Assembly: GCF_003999875.1 (NCBI RefSeq) | Contig: NZ_RQVJ01000006.1 | Location: 1-64,000, forward strand | Length of the DNA: 64,000 nucleotides | Reading direction: 5' to 3' | Source: Veillonella sp. 3310 | GTDB taxonomy: Bacteria; Bacillota; Negativicutes; Veillonellales; Veillonellaceae | Part shown: one piece after another, positions 1 through 9,325 of the stretch | Position numbering within the stretch: the stretch's first letter is position 1 | Layout: the number at the start of each line of letters is the position of its first letter | Notes under the pieces: model-generated | What the model saw: only the letters and a program-made list of their open reading frames with translations | Database searches by the model: none | Told to the model about the DNA's origin: nothing | Position numbers and translations under genes: made by a program

Positions 1-77
<77 letters not shown>

Positions 78-88
78 TGGATTAGCGA

Positions 89-108
89 GGGCTAGCAAAC
101 GCTAGCCC
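89..108 (+). terminator. Perfect hairpin after 5S rRNA
   Basis: An 8-bp GGGCTAGC/GCTAGCCC stem with an AAAC loop lies directly after the 5S gene. No U-run follows. It may be an rRNA processing or stabilising stem rather than a classical terminator. Confidence 0.4.
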
Positions 109-141
109 AGCTAAATACCTTGGTTCTGCTACAAGAATCAC

Positions 142-170
142 TTGACAAAGTATCAACTTTACGTTATACT
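142..170 (+). promoter_or_regulatory. tRNA operon promoter
   Basis: A consensus -35 TTGACA (142-147) and a -10 TATACT (165-170) are 17 bases apart, about 18 bases before tRNA-Trp. This suggests the three tRNAs are transcribed separately from the rRNA operon. Confidence 0.75.
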
Positions 171-187
171 AATAAAGTCGTAAAGAT

Positions 188-263
188 AGGGGTATAGCTC
201 AATTGGTAGAGTAGCGGTCTCCAAAACCGTTGGTTGTGGGTTCAAGTCCTACTGCCCCTGCCA
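188..263 (+). tRNA. tRNA-Trp (CCA anticodon)
   Basis: A 76-nt cloverleaf has a 7-bp acceptor stem AGGGGUA/UGCCCCU. The anticodon loop CUCCAAA gives anticodon CCA. The discriminator is G, as expected for Trp, and the 3' CCA is encoded. Confidence 0.95.
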
Positions 264-277
264 ACTAAATTACATAT

Positions 278-354
278 GACTCAGTAGCTCAGCTGGATAG
301 AGTGTTTGACTACGAATCAAAAGGTCGGGGGTTCGAATCCCTCCTGGGTCACCA
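278..354 (+). tRNA. tRNA-Arg (ACG anticodon)
   Basis: The 77-nt tRNA has acceptor GACTCAG/CTGGGTC, anticodon loop CTACGAA (anticodon ACG, presumably edited to ICG) and an encoded CCA. It follows tRNA-Trp by 14 bases in the same transcript. Confidence 0.95.
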
Positions 355-360
355 TCTTAT

Positions 361-444
361 GCGGGAGTGGCGGAATTGGCAGACGCACCAGACTTAGGAT
401 CTGGCGCCATTGGCGTGGGGGTTCAAGTCCCTTCTCCCGCACCA
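361..444 (+). tRNA. tRNA-Leu (UAG anticodon)
   Basis: This 84-nt class II tRNA has a long variable arm, acceptor GCGGGAG/CTCCCGC, anticodon loop CTTAGGA (UAG) and an encoded CCA. It is the last gene of the tRNA operon. Confidence 0.95.
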
Positions 445-454
445 ATTTAGAAGA

Positions 455-483
455 TAAGCGAATAGTTATATTCGCTTTTTTTG
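455..483 (+). terminator. Terminator of the tRNA operon
   Basis: An AAGCGAAT/ATTCGCTT hairpin followed by seven T residues sits 10 bases after tRNA-Leu. Confidence 0.85.
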
Positions 484-534
484 TATATGTATTGTAAATA
501 TGGCAAGTACAAGTGTTGGTACAAGGAGGTTGCT

Positions 535-717
535 ATGAAAGTTACAGATTTAAGCTTTTTAGCATCTGCGGTTTCTGGTTTACGTGAAACTCGTTGGAAC
601 AAAGAAATATTCAAAGCCTTTTTCTTCGGTCTTACAGTAGGTGCGTATTTAATATATGCAGCCCTTCATTATATTGAAGAATCCACAAATACGGCGATTA
701 AAGAAAACTTAGAATAA
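535..717 (+). CDS. Small single-pass membrane protein, unknown
   Basis: This 60-residue protein is not recognised as a named family. One hydrophobic segment lies at about residues 27-45, with a charged N-terminal part and an acidic C-terminus, so it is probably a single-pass inner-membrane protein. The ATG at 535 is preferred over an upstream in-frame ATG because AGGAGG lies seven bases before it. It is a monocistronic gene between the tRNA terminator and its own terminator, which supports real expression. Function is unknown. Confidence 0.65.
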   Translation: MKVTDLSFLASAVSGLRETRWNKEIFKAFFFGLTVGAYLIYAALHYIEESTNTAIKENLE

Positions 718-721
718 TCAT

Positions 722-751
722 AAGGGCTATAGTTATCTATAGCCCTTTTCT
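722..751 (+). terminator. Intrinsic terminator
   Basis: An AAGGGCTATAG/CTATAGCCCTT stem with a short loop, followed by TTTTC, comes directly after the small membrane protein gene. Confidence 0.85.
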
Positions 752-972
752 TATATTTTTGATATATCTATATTACTGGATTCTTTTGTTCACAGTATAG
801 TTTTCGAACTATATTTAGATAGTATTGAAAAATTAATTTTTAGACTTATATAATCCTGCCAAAGTAGATAGAATTCAAATGAAATAAGCTTTGTATTGTG
901 GTTAAGAACTAAATAAGTTTACTAGTGTAGCAAGGGCTACAGTATTATAATTAATCGGAAAGGAAATGGTAT

Positions 973-3900
973 ATGTCGATGACATATAAACCTGTATTAG
1001 ATATAGAAGGCACAATGAAAGATACCATAGATGCCTTTTATAAAAAAGGGGCTACGCAAATCTATGGGTTAGGAGCTTCGCAGAAATCGTTTATGTATAG
1101 CCAAGCTATGCTACAAGATACACAGCGACCTACTTTGATTGTGACTCATGATAAAGTACATAAGGACATGTGGGAGCGAGATATACAATGTCTGTTACCA
1201 GAGGTTAAGGTATTATCGTATCCCATAGTGGATCGAGCGCTTTCACAGTGGACTGCAAAGAGTTTAGATACACAGGCTAAACGTATGGAAGCCTTAGGAA
1301 ACTTAGCGTTAGGTAAACCAGTGATTGTATTAGCTACTGTGGAAGAGGCAAGTCAGTTTGTAGGTGCACCATCTACTGTATTAGATCGTATGATACCTCT
1401 GCAGATAGAACAAGATATAGATCAACAACATCTATTGGAACAATTAGTACAAATTGGATATGAACGAGTGGACCAGGTGGAATATCGTGGTCATTTTAGT
1501 GTGCGTGGAGATATTGTAGATATATTCCCTATCCAAAGTGAATTCCCTTATCGTCTAGAGTTTTTTGGCGATACTATCGACACGATGCGCCAATTCAATG
1601 TGGATACACAGCGGTCTATAGGGGAAACTGAGGAATGTATGATCTTGCCTATCCATGCAGATAGTGATGAGGAGACCTATTCTATCCTTTCCTATTTAGA
1701 TAAAAGTTTACTAATTTTAGATGAGCCAAAACGGTTAGAAGAAGCCTTAGGAAAAGTGCATAAAGAAGATTCGACGAATGAAGAGTTATATATGCTGTGG
1801 AAAGATTGGAAAGCATCGTCTAAGGCACATACAACTATTTTATTCAGTATGATGCAACGTTCTGCTGGATGGGGGAAGGTGCACACTATCGGTATGATGG
1901 GGAAATCCATCGCCTCTTATGAACGGCAGATTCCTATGCTCATGGATGATATTAAGTTTAATGCTTCTTTAGAACGACAAATTGTGTTGGTATTGCACAA
2001 TCAGCAACGCCGTGAAGCCATAGAAAATGCCTTATTAGAGAATAAGATTTCTTATGTGCATCGTGAGCGATGGGAATGGACAGCACCGGCTGTGCTTATT
2101 GTGGACGGTATCCTTTCAGAGGGATTTGAATTACCTCATTCTAACCTGACTGTAATTACGGAAGGAAATATATTCGGCTTTCAGAAGAAAAAAATTCGGA
2201 AGAAAGTGGAAAAGGGGCAAGAAATTAAATATTTTACCGATATTAGTGTAGGCGATTATGTAGTGCATAGCATACATGGTATTGGCAAATATCGAGGACT
2301 CAAGACCATTGAAACGGAAGGCATTCATCGAGACTATATTGAAATCGACTATGCTGGTACGGATCGGCTCTTTTTGCCAGCAGACCATTTGGACCAATTG
2401 CAAAAATATATTGGTAATGAAGGGGTTACACCGAAATTACACAAAATGGGCGGTAAGGAATGGATTAAAACAAAAACGAAAGCTCAAAAATCCATTGATG
2501 ATTTAGCGGATACCTTGGTGGAACTCTATGCAAAACGTGAGCTTATAGAGGGGTATGCATTCTTACCAGACCAACCTTGGCAACAAGAGTTTGAAGATCA
2601 ATTCCCTTATGAAGAAACAGATGACCAGTTGCAGGCTATCCAAGAAATTAAAGAATCTATGGAATCTCCACGTCCAATGGACAGATTGTTATGCGGTGAC
2701 GTAGGGTTTGGCAAAACAGAAGTGGCTATGCGGGCCATGTTCAAGGCTGTCATGAGTGGCAAGCAAGTGGCTATGCTAGTGCCCACAACGGTGCTTTCAG
2801 AGCAACATTTTAAAACATTCATGTATCGATTCTCACAATTTGGAGTTCGTGTAGAAGTATTAAACCGATTCCGTTCTGCCAAAGAAAAGAAGGATATCAT
2901 CAAAGCCGTACAAGACGGACAGGTAGATATCTTAATCGGCACCCATGCCCTATTGAGTAAGCAAATACAGTTCAAAAAGCTAGGACTATTAGTGGTGGAT
3001 GAAGAACAGCGATTTGGGGTAGCGCAAAAAGAAAAATGGAAACAGTGGGCTACGAATATTGATATTTTAACCCTCAGTGCCACACCGATTCCGCGGACCT
3101 TGCATATGTCTTTAGTTGGGGTTCGGGAAATGAGTGTCATTCATACACCGCCAATGGAACGGTTACCAGTACAAACTTATGTGGTAGAGTTTGATATGCA
3201 AGTGGTGACGGAAGCGATTCGTCGTGAGCTACAACGAGGTGGACAGGTGTATTTTGTATATAACAAGGTACAGTCCATTACGCATATGGAAGAGCAATTA
3301 CAACGTGCCATGCCGGACTTACGCATTGCGGTGGCCCATGGACAAATGGCAGGGGCTATGATGGAACATGTGATGCAAGACTTTACAGAGGGGCAATATG
3401 ATGTACTCTTATGTACCAGCATTATCGAAACGGGTTTAGATATTCCGAATGCGAATACCATTATTATCTACGATGCAGACCACTTGGGTCTTTCACAGTT
3501 GTACCAAATGCGGGGACGTGTGGGACGTTCTAGTCAGCGGGCCTATGCCTATTTCATGTATCGTCCCGATAAGGTGTTAAATGAAAGTGCCGAAAAACGG
3601 TTGAAAGCCATCCAAGAGTTGACTGAATTGGGGGCAGGATTTAAGCTAGCCATGCGAGATATGGAAATACGTGGAGCTGGCAATTTATTAGGGGCTCAAC
3701 AACATGGTAATATTGCAGCGGTGGGTTTTGCTATGTATGCTGCCATGTTAGAAGAAGCCATCGCTAAAGCACAGAAAAAAGATATGCCAGAACGGTCATT
3801 GCCAGCACCAGTGGTGGATGTGGGCATCGATGCTTTCATTGACAGTGCTTACATTCATGATGAAGCTCGCAAAATTTCTGTGTACCAACGATTATTACAA

Positions 3901-4254
3901 ATTGATACAAAAGATGGTTTAGACGATTTTGTAGATGAATTGATTGATCGTTTTGGATCTCCTACGAAACCAGTGGAACGCCTCATCAAGCTAGCAAGTA
4001 TTAAAGAACGTGCTCGTGCTTTAGGCATGAAGAGCATCATTCGCAAAGATGGGAATATTCTATTCACTTGGCAAGATGAATCGAAAATGGAAGATTGGGA
4101 TATGGGCGCCATCAGTGAAACTATTTGGAAACATATGAAACATCGTGGGTCGAATCCTACAGCCTGGGCCTATACGTTACAAACGGGTGATGTAATTCGC
4201 CAAGTAGAACAAGTAATGAGTGAGTTTGAACGAAAACTTCCAAAGGAGGGCTAA
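973..4254 (+). CDS. mfd: Transcription-repair coupling factor Mfd
   Basis: Mfd releases RNA polymerase stalled at DNA lesions and recruits UvrA. The protein has 1093 residues, slightly shorter than most Mfd proteins. Order of parts: an N-terminal UvrB-like region, a CarD-like RNAP-interaction domain (about 420-500, starting around GDYVVHSIHGIGKY), and an SF2 helicase/translocase with Walker A GDVGFGKTE (about 574-582) and box DEEQ (about 675). The helicase C-terminal region has QMRGRVGRS, followed by the TRCF domain. The start follows a GGAAAGGAAATGG stretch. It heads a tight operon with the flippase and mazG, the order seen in many Firmicutes. Confidence 0.97.
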   Translation: MSMTYKPVLDIEGTMKDTIDAFYKKGATQIYGLGASQKSFMYSQAMLQDTQRPTLIVTHDKVHKDMWERDIQCLLPEVKVLSYPIVDRALSQWTAKSLDTQAKRMEALGNLALGKPVIVLATVEEASQFVGAPSTVLDRMIPLQIEQDIDQQHLLEQLVQIGYERVDQVEYRGHFSVRGDIVDIFPIQSEFPYRLEFFGDTIDTMRQFNVDTQRSIGETEECMILPIHADSDEETYSILSYLDKSLLILDEPKRLEEALGKVHKEDSTNEELYMLWKDWKASSKAHTTILFSMMQRSAGWGKVHTIGMMGKSIASYERQIPMLMDDIKFNASLERQIVLVLHNQQRREAIENALLENKISYVHRERWEWTAPAVLIVDGILSEGFELPHSNLTVITEGNIFGFQKKKIRKKVEKGQEIKYFTDISVGDYVVHSIHGIGKYRGLKTIETEGIHRDYIEIDYAGTDRLFLPADHLDQLQKYIGNEGVTPKLHKMGGKEWIKTKTKAQKSIDDLADTLVELYAKRELIEGYAFLPDQPWQQEFEDQFPYEETDDQLQAIQEIKESMESPRPMDRLLCGDVGFGKTEVAMRAMFKAVMSGKQVAMLVPTTVLSEQHFKTFMYRFSQFGVRVEVLNRFRSAKEKKDIIKAVQDGQVDILIGTHALLSKQIQFKKLGLLVVDEEQRFGVAQKEKWKQWATNIDILTLSATPIPRTLHMSLVGVREMSVIHTPPMERLPVQTYVVEFDMQVVTEAIRRELQRGGQVYFVYNKVQSITHMEEQLQRAMPDLRIAVAHGQMAGAMMEHVMQDFTEGQYDVLLCTSIIETGLDIPNANTIIIYDADHLGLSQLYQMRGRVGRSSQRAYAYFMYRPDKVLNESAEKRLKAIQELTELGAGFKLAMRDMEIRGAGNLLGAQQHGNIAAVGFAMYAAMLEEAIAKAQKKDMPERSLPAPVVDVGIDAFIDSAYIHDEARKISVYQRLLQIDTKDGLDDFVDELIDRFGSPTKPVERLIKLASIKERARALGMKSIIRKDGNILFTWQDESKMEDWDMGAISETIWKHMKHRGSNPTAWAYTLQTGDVIRQVEQVMSEFERKLPKEG

Positions 4255-4255
4255 T

Positions 4256-5800
4256 ATGACAGGATTTATGAAAGGAGCTATGATCTTAACCGTAGCAGGG
4301 CTACTGGTGAAAGTCATAGGAGCCATTAGTAAGGTCATTGTAGCCCGTATTTTGGGCGGTGAAGGGGTAGGGCTCTACCAAATGGCCTATTCTCTGTATC
4401 AGCTTATCATTAGTATTGGCGCAGCGGGTTTGCCGGTGGCTATTTCCATTATGATCGCTCGTAAAGTAGGACAGGAGGACTTTCGAGGGGCACGACATAT
4501 CTTTAAGGTTGCCTTGACCACTATGGGGATTATAGGTGTATTGCTAAGTATAGGGTTTTACCTAGCCATTCCTTATGTCATAGATGTGGGATTAATTACA
4601 GATAGTCGAGCAGAAGGTGCTTTATTAGCGGTAGCTCCTGCTATTGGGATTGTATCCTTGTTGGCGTGTTTTCGTGGCTACTTTCAGGGATTTCAAAATA
4701 TGTTACCTACCGGTATATCCCAGGTGTGCGAACAGTTAGGTCGTGTCCTTGTGATGGTAGGGGCAGCTATCTATTTCTTGCCGCAAGGTATTGAGCTAGC
4801 ATCCAGTCGAGCGGCCTTATCTTCTGTCATCGGTGTCGGTTTAGGGCTTGTGGTATTGCTGTATTATTATGGACGAGAATCTAAGCTAGAAGGGCAGGTA
4901 TACGCTTTAGAATCACCGAGCAAAATCATACAAGAACTAATCGTATTGGCTCTTCCAGTGGCACTAGCTAATATTATGATACCTCTCATAGGAGCTATCG
5001 ATTTGTGGTTAGTACCACAACAGCTAATGCTATCGGGATATGGCAAGGAAGAGGCGACTACAGCCTTTGGGTATTTAACGGGGATGGCTACTTCCTTGAT
5101 TAGTTTACCTGTCATCGTGACTATGTCCTTAGCAACAAGCTTGGTACCTGCTATATCTAGACTACATAGAGAACGAGATCAAGAAGAAATTCATCATCGT
5201 ATGAGGACGGCATTACGGATGACAAATATTGTAACCATCCCTGCCTTTGTAGGATTATGTGTATTGGCTACACCCATCTCTCAGATGATGTTCAACACGC
5301 CTAATGCAGGTGGTGCCATTGCGGTCCTTAGCGCTAGTATTTGGTTATTAGGGGTACAACAGGTTACCACAGGGGCCTTACAAGGCTTAGGACATACGGC
5401 AATCCCTATGTTTACATTGCTCTTAGGGGCTGTACTGAAAATCTTACTAAATCTCTATTTAACACCGCAATGGGGTATTGAAGGAGCTGCGTGGGCTACC
5501 AACGTAGATTTTGGCATAGCGGCAATAGCGAATGTATATATACTGTATCGCAGTACATCGTTTAAGATTTCTTTCATAGAAATTGGAAAAATACTATTCT
5601 CGTCCCTAGCCATGGGGGGAGGTACAGTGATGGTTTATAATTTTATAAGTACTATCCTATCGAATACAATGAGTGTGGCACTTTCCATCGTTTTGGGAAT
5701 TCTATTTTATGTGGTGGCATTAGGTATTACGAAAACGATGGAGTTGAAAGAATTTAAAAGTTTGGCAAAACAAGCCATGAGGAAAGGAGGATCTAAATGA
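4256..5800 (+). CDS. SpoVB/MurJ-like polysaccharide flippase
   Basis: This 514-residue polytopic protein of the MVF/MATE-like flippase superfamily has about 14 hydrophobic segments. The N-terminus (GLLVKVIGAISKVIVARILG) is typical of the SpoVB/YtgP/YabM group. Members move lipid-linked glycans across the inner membrane; a lipid II or polysaccharide-lipid substrate is an inference. The ATG at 4256 is chosen because AAAGGAGGG lies six bases upstream and it begins one base after the mfd stop; a longer reading would overlap mfd. The downstream mazG start overlaps this stop by four bases, so translation is probably coupled. The gene order mfd-yabM-yabN(mazG) is ancestral in Firmicutes. Confidence 0.88.
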   Translation: MTGFMKGAMILTVAGLLVKVIGAISKVIVARILGGEGVGLYQMAYSLYQLIISIGAAGLPVAISIMIARKVGQEDFRGARHIFKVALTTMGIIGVLLSIGFYLAIPYVIDVGLITDSRAEGALLAVAPAIGIVSLLACFRGYFQGFQNMLPTGISQVCEQLGRVLVMVGAAIYFLPQGIELASSRAALSSVIGVGLGLVVLLYYYGRESKLEGQVYALESPSKIIQELIVLALPVALANIMIPLIGAIDLWLVPQQLMLSGYGKEEATTAFGYLTGMATSLISLPVIVTMSLATSLVPAISRLHRERDQEEIHHRMRTALRMTNIVTIPAFVGLCVLATPISQMMFNTPNAGGAIAVLSASIWLLGVQQVTTGALQGLGHTAIPMFTLLLGAVLKILLNLYLTPQWGIEGAAWATNVDFGIAAIANVYILYRSTSFKISFIEIGKILFSSLAMGGGTVMVYNFISTILSNTMSVALSIVLGILFYVVALGITKTMELKEFKSLAKQAMRKGGSK

Positions 5801-6600
5801 GTGAAAAAGAAATGAGTCCTTTTACATTGGATCCCTTAGTGGACGTATTAGCTGAATTGCGGGGACCTAATGGATGTTCCTGGGACAAATTACAAACTCA
5901 TAGTTCTTTACGGAGATATTTATTAGAAGAAGTCTATGAAACTTTAGAGGCTATCGACGAAAAGAATATAGATCATTTACGAGAAGAGTTAGGCGATTTG
6001 TTGTTACAAATTGTATTTCATGCACGAGTGGCGGAAGAAAATGGACATTTTACTATGCAAGATGTGGTGGATGATATAACGGCAAAAATGATACGACGAC
6101 ATCCTCATGTGTTCCAAAGGGCAGACCGAAAAACTGTAGGAGATACATTAGCCACTTGGGAAGAATTGAAGGCAAAAGAAAAAGGGCATGAACGTACATC
6201 TATTTTGGATGGAATTTCTCCTGGCTTACCAGCTCTGTTACGAGCCCAAAAATTGCAAGAAAAAGCAAGTAAAGTAGGCTTTGATTGGCCTACGGAAGAA
6301 GGGGTATGGGCTAAGTTTTATGAAGAAATAGATGAATTTAAGCAAGAAATATTCAAAAAAGATGTAGAAAAAGCAGAAGAAGAGGGAGGAGATATACTTT
6401 TTTCCTTGATAAATCTGTTTAAATGGTATAAAATAGTCGGAGAAAATGCACTACACCGCACAAACACAAAGTTTATACGGCGTTTTTCATACGTGGAACA
6501 AGAGGTTCAACGGAGTGGAAAACAATGGGAGGATTTTACTCTCGAAGAGCTAGATACATTTTGGGAAGCGGCTAAGGTGAAACTTAACTCGAATGATTAA
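5797..6600 (+). CDS. mazG: Nucleoside triphosphate pyrophosphohydrolase MazG
   Basis: MazG hydrolyses (d)NTPs to monophosphate and pyrophosphate in the cytoplasm as a housecleaning enzyme. The 267-residue length fits the two-domain form. The first MazG domain shows [13 protein letters not shown] (26-38), the metal-binding EEVYE (44-48), and [10 protein letters not shown] (62-71). A second, weaker repeat lies at about 185-245 (EEIDEF and [10 protein letters not shown]). The ATG overlaps the flippase stop (ATGA), typical of coupled translation. Confidence 0.93.
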   Translation: MSEKEMSPFTLDPLVDVLAELRGPNGCSWDKLQTHSSLRRYLLEEVYETLEAIDEKNIDHLREELGDLLLQIVFHARVAEENGHFTMQDVVDDITAKMIRRHPHVFQRADRKTVGDTLATWEELKAKEKGHERTSILDGISPGLPALLRAQKLQEKASKVGFDWPTEEGVWAKFYEEIDEFKQEIFKKDVEKAEEEGGDILFSLINLFKWYKIVGENALHRTNTKFIRRFSYVEQEVQRSGKQWEDFTLEELDTFWEAAKVKLNSND

Positions 6601-6634
6601 GTTAGAGGATACTATTTTTAAGGGAGGTTCAATC

Positions 6635-6934
6635 ATGAACAAAACTGAATTAATTGCAAGCGTTGCAGCAAAAGCTGAATTGACAAAAAAAGATGCTGAA
6701 AAAGCAGTAAAAGCTTTATTCGACACAATTGGCGAAGCATTAGCGAAAGAAGAAAAAGTACAAGTTATCGGTTTCGGTACTTTCGAAGTTCGTACTCGTG
6801 CTGAACGTACTGGTCGCAACCCTCGTACAAAAGAAGAAATGATCATTCCAGCATCTAAATCCCCAGCTTTCAAAGCAGGTAAACAATTAAAAGATCTTGT
6901 TAATGGACCAGCTGCGCCAGTTCGCAAAAAATAA
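6635..6934 (+). CDS. hup: HU-family DNA-binding protein
   Basis: This 99-residue HU/IHF-family nucleoid protein bends and compacts DNA as a dimer. It shows the N-terminal helical dimerisation part ([20 protein letters not shown]), the [12 protein letters not shown] strand, and the DNA-binding arm with GRNPRT and a PAFKAGK end. The ATG at 6635 follows AAGGGAGG. An in-frame upstream ATG near the mazG stop lacks a comparable site and would add an atypical extension. The slightly long C-terminal tail ends in PVRKK. It lies 34 bases after mazG, and a strong terminator follows. Confidence 0.96.
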   Translation: MNKTELIASVAAKAELTKKDAEKAVKALFDTIGEALAKEEKVQVIGFGTFEVRTRAERTGRNPRTKEEMIIPASKSPAFKAGKQLKDLVNGPAAPVRKK

Positions 6935-6961
6935 TTCAGGTCATTCCTAAGAGATGTAAAT

Positions 6962-7010
6962 AACGCCACGGTTCCATGCCTATATGGTTTGGAATAGTGG
7001 CGTTGTTTTG
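6962..7010 (+). terminator. Terminator after hup
   Basis: An AACGCCAC/GTGGCGTT stem is extended by TTCCA/TGGAA pairing and followed by a T-rich run. It ends the mfd-hup operon. Confidence 0.8.
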
Positions 7011-7035
7011 TATCTCTTTTAATTTGTGATAGAAT
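7008..7035 (+). promoter_or_regulatory. Possible promoter of the lipid glycosyltransferase
   Basis: TTGTAT (7008-7013) and TAGAAT (7030-7035) are 16 bases apart, upstream of the gene starting at 7113. This is a moderate sigma70 match. Confidence 0.45.
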
Positions 7036-7112
7036 AGACATAATGTAGTGTTCTAATGAATCCCATTAGGACCAGGTAAATCGTTACGACGCATCTAAAG
7101 AAAGGAGGTCTC

Positions 7113-8228
7113 ATGGGACAACGTATTTTAATCGTATCTGCCTCAATTGGTACGGGCCATACGCAAGCAGCGCTAGCTATACAGGAATATTGGCAGCAGA
7201 AGGATCCGACTGCTGTGGTGCATCATGTGGACTTCCTTGGAACAGATACGTTCTCTTTTGATAATCTGTTGAAAGAAACGTATTTCAAAATGCTCGACTT
7301 TTTTCCCTTCCTCTATGACATCGTGTATCGATGGTCGGGGGCTGAATGGAAAGGTAGTGTAGCACAGACCGTAGTGTCTTGGATGCTGAAAAATCGAATG
7401 GAAAAGCTCATTGAAAAGGAAGCACCAGATTTAATTGTCTGTACCCATCCCTTTCCCTGCGGGGCTGCCAGTGTGTTGAAACGGCATCGAAAAATCGATA
7501 TTCCTATTGCAGCTGTACTCACAGATTTTGCAGCTCATCAATTTTGGCGCTATGATGAAATCGATGCGTACCATGTGGCAACGCCATCCATGGTGTACGA
7601 AGTGCTAAATATGGGGGTGCCCTTGGAAAAAATCCATGTGACGGGCATTCCTATTATGCGCCATTTCTTTGAACCTTTAGAGGAACCCTATGGTAGCGAT
7701 CAGTGTAAGCGTGTATTGCTCATGGGAGGTGGCCTTGGCTTAGGTTGTGTAGAAGAAGCGTTACAACGGTTGGACCATGTACCGGGTATCGATGAAATTC
7801 ATGTAGTGGCTGGCTTGAATGATGGATTGTACAACTCGTTACACCATATGAAAGATTCCCTGCGTACACCGATTTCTATTTATGGATATACCAATGAGAT
7901 TCCGCAGTTGATGCGTAAAGCAACCTTGCTCGTGACAAAGCCAGGGGCCCTGACTTGTATGGAAGGGGTCACCATCGGGGTGCCCATGGTATTCTTTAAT
8001 GCCATTCCTGGGCAAGAAGAAGCCAATGCAGAACTGTTAGAACAAAAGGGCTGTGGTAAGTGGGCACGACACATTGAAAACTTGGATGATGTAGTCGGTG
8101 CTTTGTTACAAAATGAGGAACGGTTGCAGGCCATGCATGAAGCGGCCAAAGCTTGGAAAGTTGATGGGGCAGCGGAAATCGTAGCTGCTTGTGAAGAAAT
8201 GATTGCACATAAGACAGAGAAAAATTAA
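7113..8228 (+). CDS. GT28-type diacylglycerol glycosyltransferase-like protein
   Basis: This 371-residue protein resembles MGDG synthase and processive diacylglycerol glucosyltransferases (UgtP/MurG fold). The N-terminal part has the IGTGHTQAA glycine/His motif that begins the MGDG-synthase domain. The C-terminal half has the GT28 donor-binding segment, with KPGALTCMEG and GQEEANAELL (about 270-312). It probably adds a sugar from a UDP donor to a membrane lipid at the cytoplasmic face. AAAGGAGG precedes the ATG. The gene is monocistronic, ending at a bidirectional terminator shared with the minus-strand gene. The exact sugar and acceptor cannot be told from sequence. Confidence 0.82.
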   Translation: MGQRILIVSASIGTGHTQAALAIQEYWQQKDPTAVVHHVDFLGTDTFSFDNLLKETYFKMLDFFPFLYDIVYRWSGAEWKGSVAQTVVSWMLKNRMEKLIEKEAPDLIVCTHPFPCGAASVLKRHRKIDIPIAAVLTDFAAHQFWRYDEIDAYHVATPSMVYEVLNMGVPLEKIHVTGIPIMRHFFEPLEEPYGSDQCKRVLLMGGGLGLGCVEEALQRLDHVPGIDEIHVVAGLNDGLYNSLHHMKDSLRTPISIYGYTNEIPQLMRKATLLVTKPGALTCMEGVTIGVPMVFFNAIPGQEEANAELLEQKGCGKWARHIENLDDVVGALLQNEERLQAMHEAAKAWKVDGAAEIVAACEEMIAHKTEKN

Positions 8229-8291
8229 ATACAATAGGAAACTGTTGAGGCTAGAGTAGCAATATTCCCTTATTTATATAAGATGAATAAG

Positions 8292-8337
8292 AAAGGCTGT
8301 CACACCATGTACACAGTACATGGGATGACAGCCTTTT
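8292..8337. terminator. Bidirectional terminator
   Basis: A long near-perfect hairpin (AAAGGCTGTCA/TGACAGCCTTT with an inner CATGTAC/GTACATG stem) lies between two convergent genes. It has T residues on the + side and an A-tract on the other side. Confidence 0.85.
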
Positions 8338-8343
8338 GCTGTA

Positions 8344-8703
8344 TTACTCGCTATAGGAGTCCATTTCAGAATCGTAACGCTCGATGTTTTCATTGCGAAT
8401 ATCTTGCAATGTATCTAGCAGTTCTTCTGCACTTTCCACGCGCAGGAATAATTCTTTCAATTCTTCGCCATTCGGAAGTGTTACGCTCCATTGAAATGTA
8501 TCATTATCATCATACACAGAAACAATAACTGGGGTATCCATTGAAACAGGAATACGTCCATCCTCATCGGAAACAATGGCATATTGACCGTCTTCTTCCT
8601 CGCTACCATCAGATAACTCGTACAATAGAACGTCCCGTTCGTCAACTTCTACAATTTCAAAACCAATATGTTCAAACTCTTGCTGAACCGTGTCAGTGTC
8701 CAT
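8344..8703 (-). CDS. Acidic hypothetical protein
   Basis: This 119-residue, strongly acidic cytoplasmic protein has no signal peptide or membrane segment. It is the only convincing full-size minus-strand protein gene in the window. The start is set at the ATG whose complement is 8701-8703, because AAGGAGG lies six bases upstream. The sequence alternates predicted strands (IVEVDERDVLLYEL, QYAIVSDEDG) and ends in a helical tail. It recalls small DUF1292-like proteins in character, but I cannot assign a family. Function is unknown. Confidence 0.7.
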   Translation of the reverse strand: MDTDTVQQEFEHIGFEIVEVDERDVLLYELSDGSEEEDGQYAIVSDEDGRIPVSMDTPVIVSVYDDNDTFQWSVTLPNGEELKELFLRVESAEELLDTLQDIRNENIERYDSEMDSYSE

Positions 8704-8783
8704 GACAACCTCCTTATAAAATAATGAATAGATTACTTTCATTCTAATCCATGAAAGTAGGTGTGTCAATGGAGGAATGTGTG

Positions 8784-8812
8784 TTTACAAAGTGATAGAT
8801 TTTAGATATGAT
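8784..8812 (+). promoter_or_regulatory. Promoter of the toxin-antitoxin pair
   Basis: TTTACA (8784-8789) and TATGAT (8807-8812) are separated by 17 bases and lie 21 bases upstream of the antitoxin start. Confidence 0.65.
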
Positions 8813-8833
8813 AATAAAAAAGGAGGGATTACT

Positions 8834-9325
8834 ATGGAAAAGGTATTAGATGTTGCTAAATATATTATTAATCGATATGAAGAAGTGGCAGGAGTCACTA
8901 TTGATGAGTTAAAATTACATAAACTTCTTTATTTTGTGCAAAGAGAAGCAATAGCCATTACAGGTAATCCTATGTTTAAAGAAGACTTAGAAGGATGGAA
9001 GTATGGTCCAGTAAGCCCAGTAGTTAGAAATTATTTTACGGATGATGGCTTATCTTTTATAGATGAAAAAGAAATACAAGAAGAAAATAAATACATTGTT
9101 AATAATATCATTCATCAATATGGTGGTTTTGAATCCTGGAAATTGAGTGATTTATCACATCAAGAGTATTCTTGGAAACAGGCCCGTATAGGAGTAGCAC
9201 CATTAGAAAATGGAAATCATATTATAAAAATTGAAGATATTTGCAAGGATGCTCAAAAAATTAGACCTTATGACTCAGTATATGATATGTATTATGATGA
9301 ATTTGAGGATGCGGAGGGCATGTGA
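8834..9325 (+). CDS. Panacea/DUF4065-type antitoxin
   Basis: This 163-residue protein matches the Panacea (DUF4065, SocA/GepA-like) pattern. The N-terminus (VLDVAKYIINRYEE) leads into LKLHKLLYFVQREAIAITG and the LEGWKYGPVSPVVRNYF motif (about 50-68), which are the diagnostic family segments. Panacea domains act as versatile antitoxins for many unrelated toxins. The start at 8834 follows AGGAGG. The stop overlaps the next gene by one to four bases, the usual toxin-antitoxin arrangement. The gene is more AT-rich than its neighbours, which suggests acquisition. Confidence 0.85.
   Translation: MEKVLDVAKYIINRYEEVAGVTIDELKLHKLLYFVQREAIAITGNPMFKEDLEGWKYGPVSPVVRNYFTDDGLSFIDEKEIQEENKYIVNNIIHQYGGFESWKLSDLSHQEYSWKQARIGVAPLENGNHIIKIEDICKDAQKIRPYDSVYDMYYDEFEDAEGM

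Noticed and set aside
306-497. Open frame across tRNA-Arg and tRNA-Leu
   Set aside because: It is a chance frame over two clear tRNA genes with no ribosome site.
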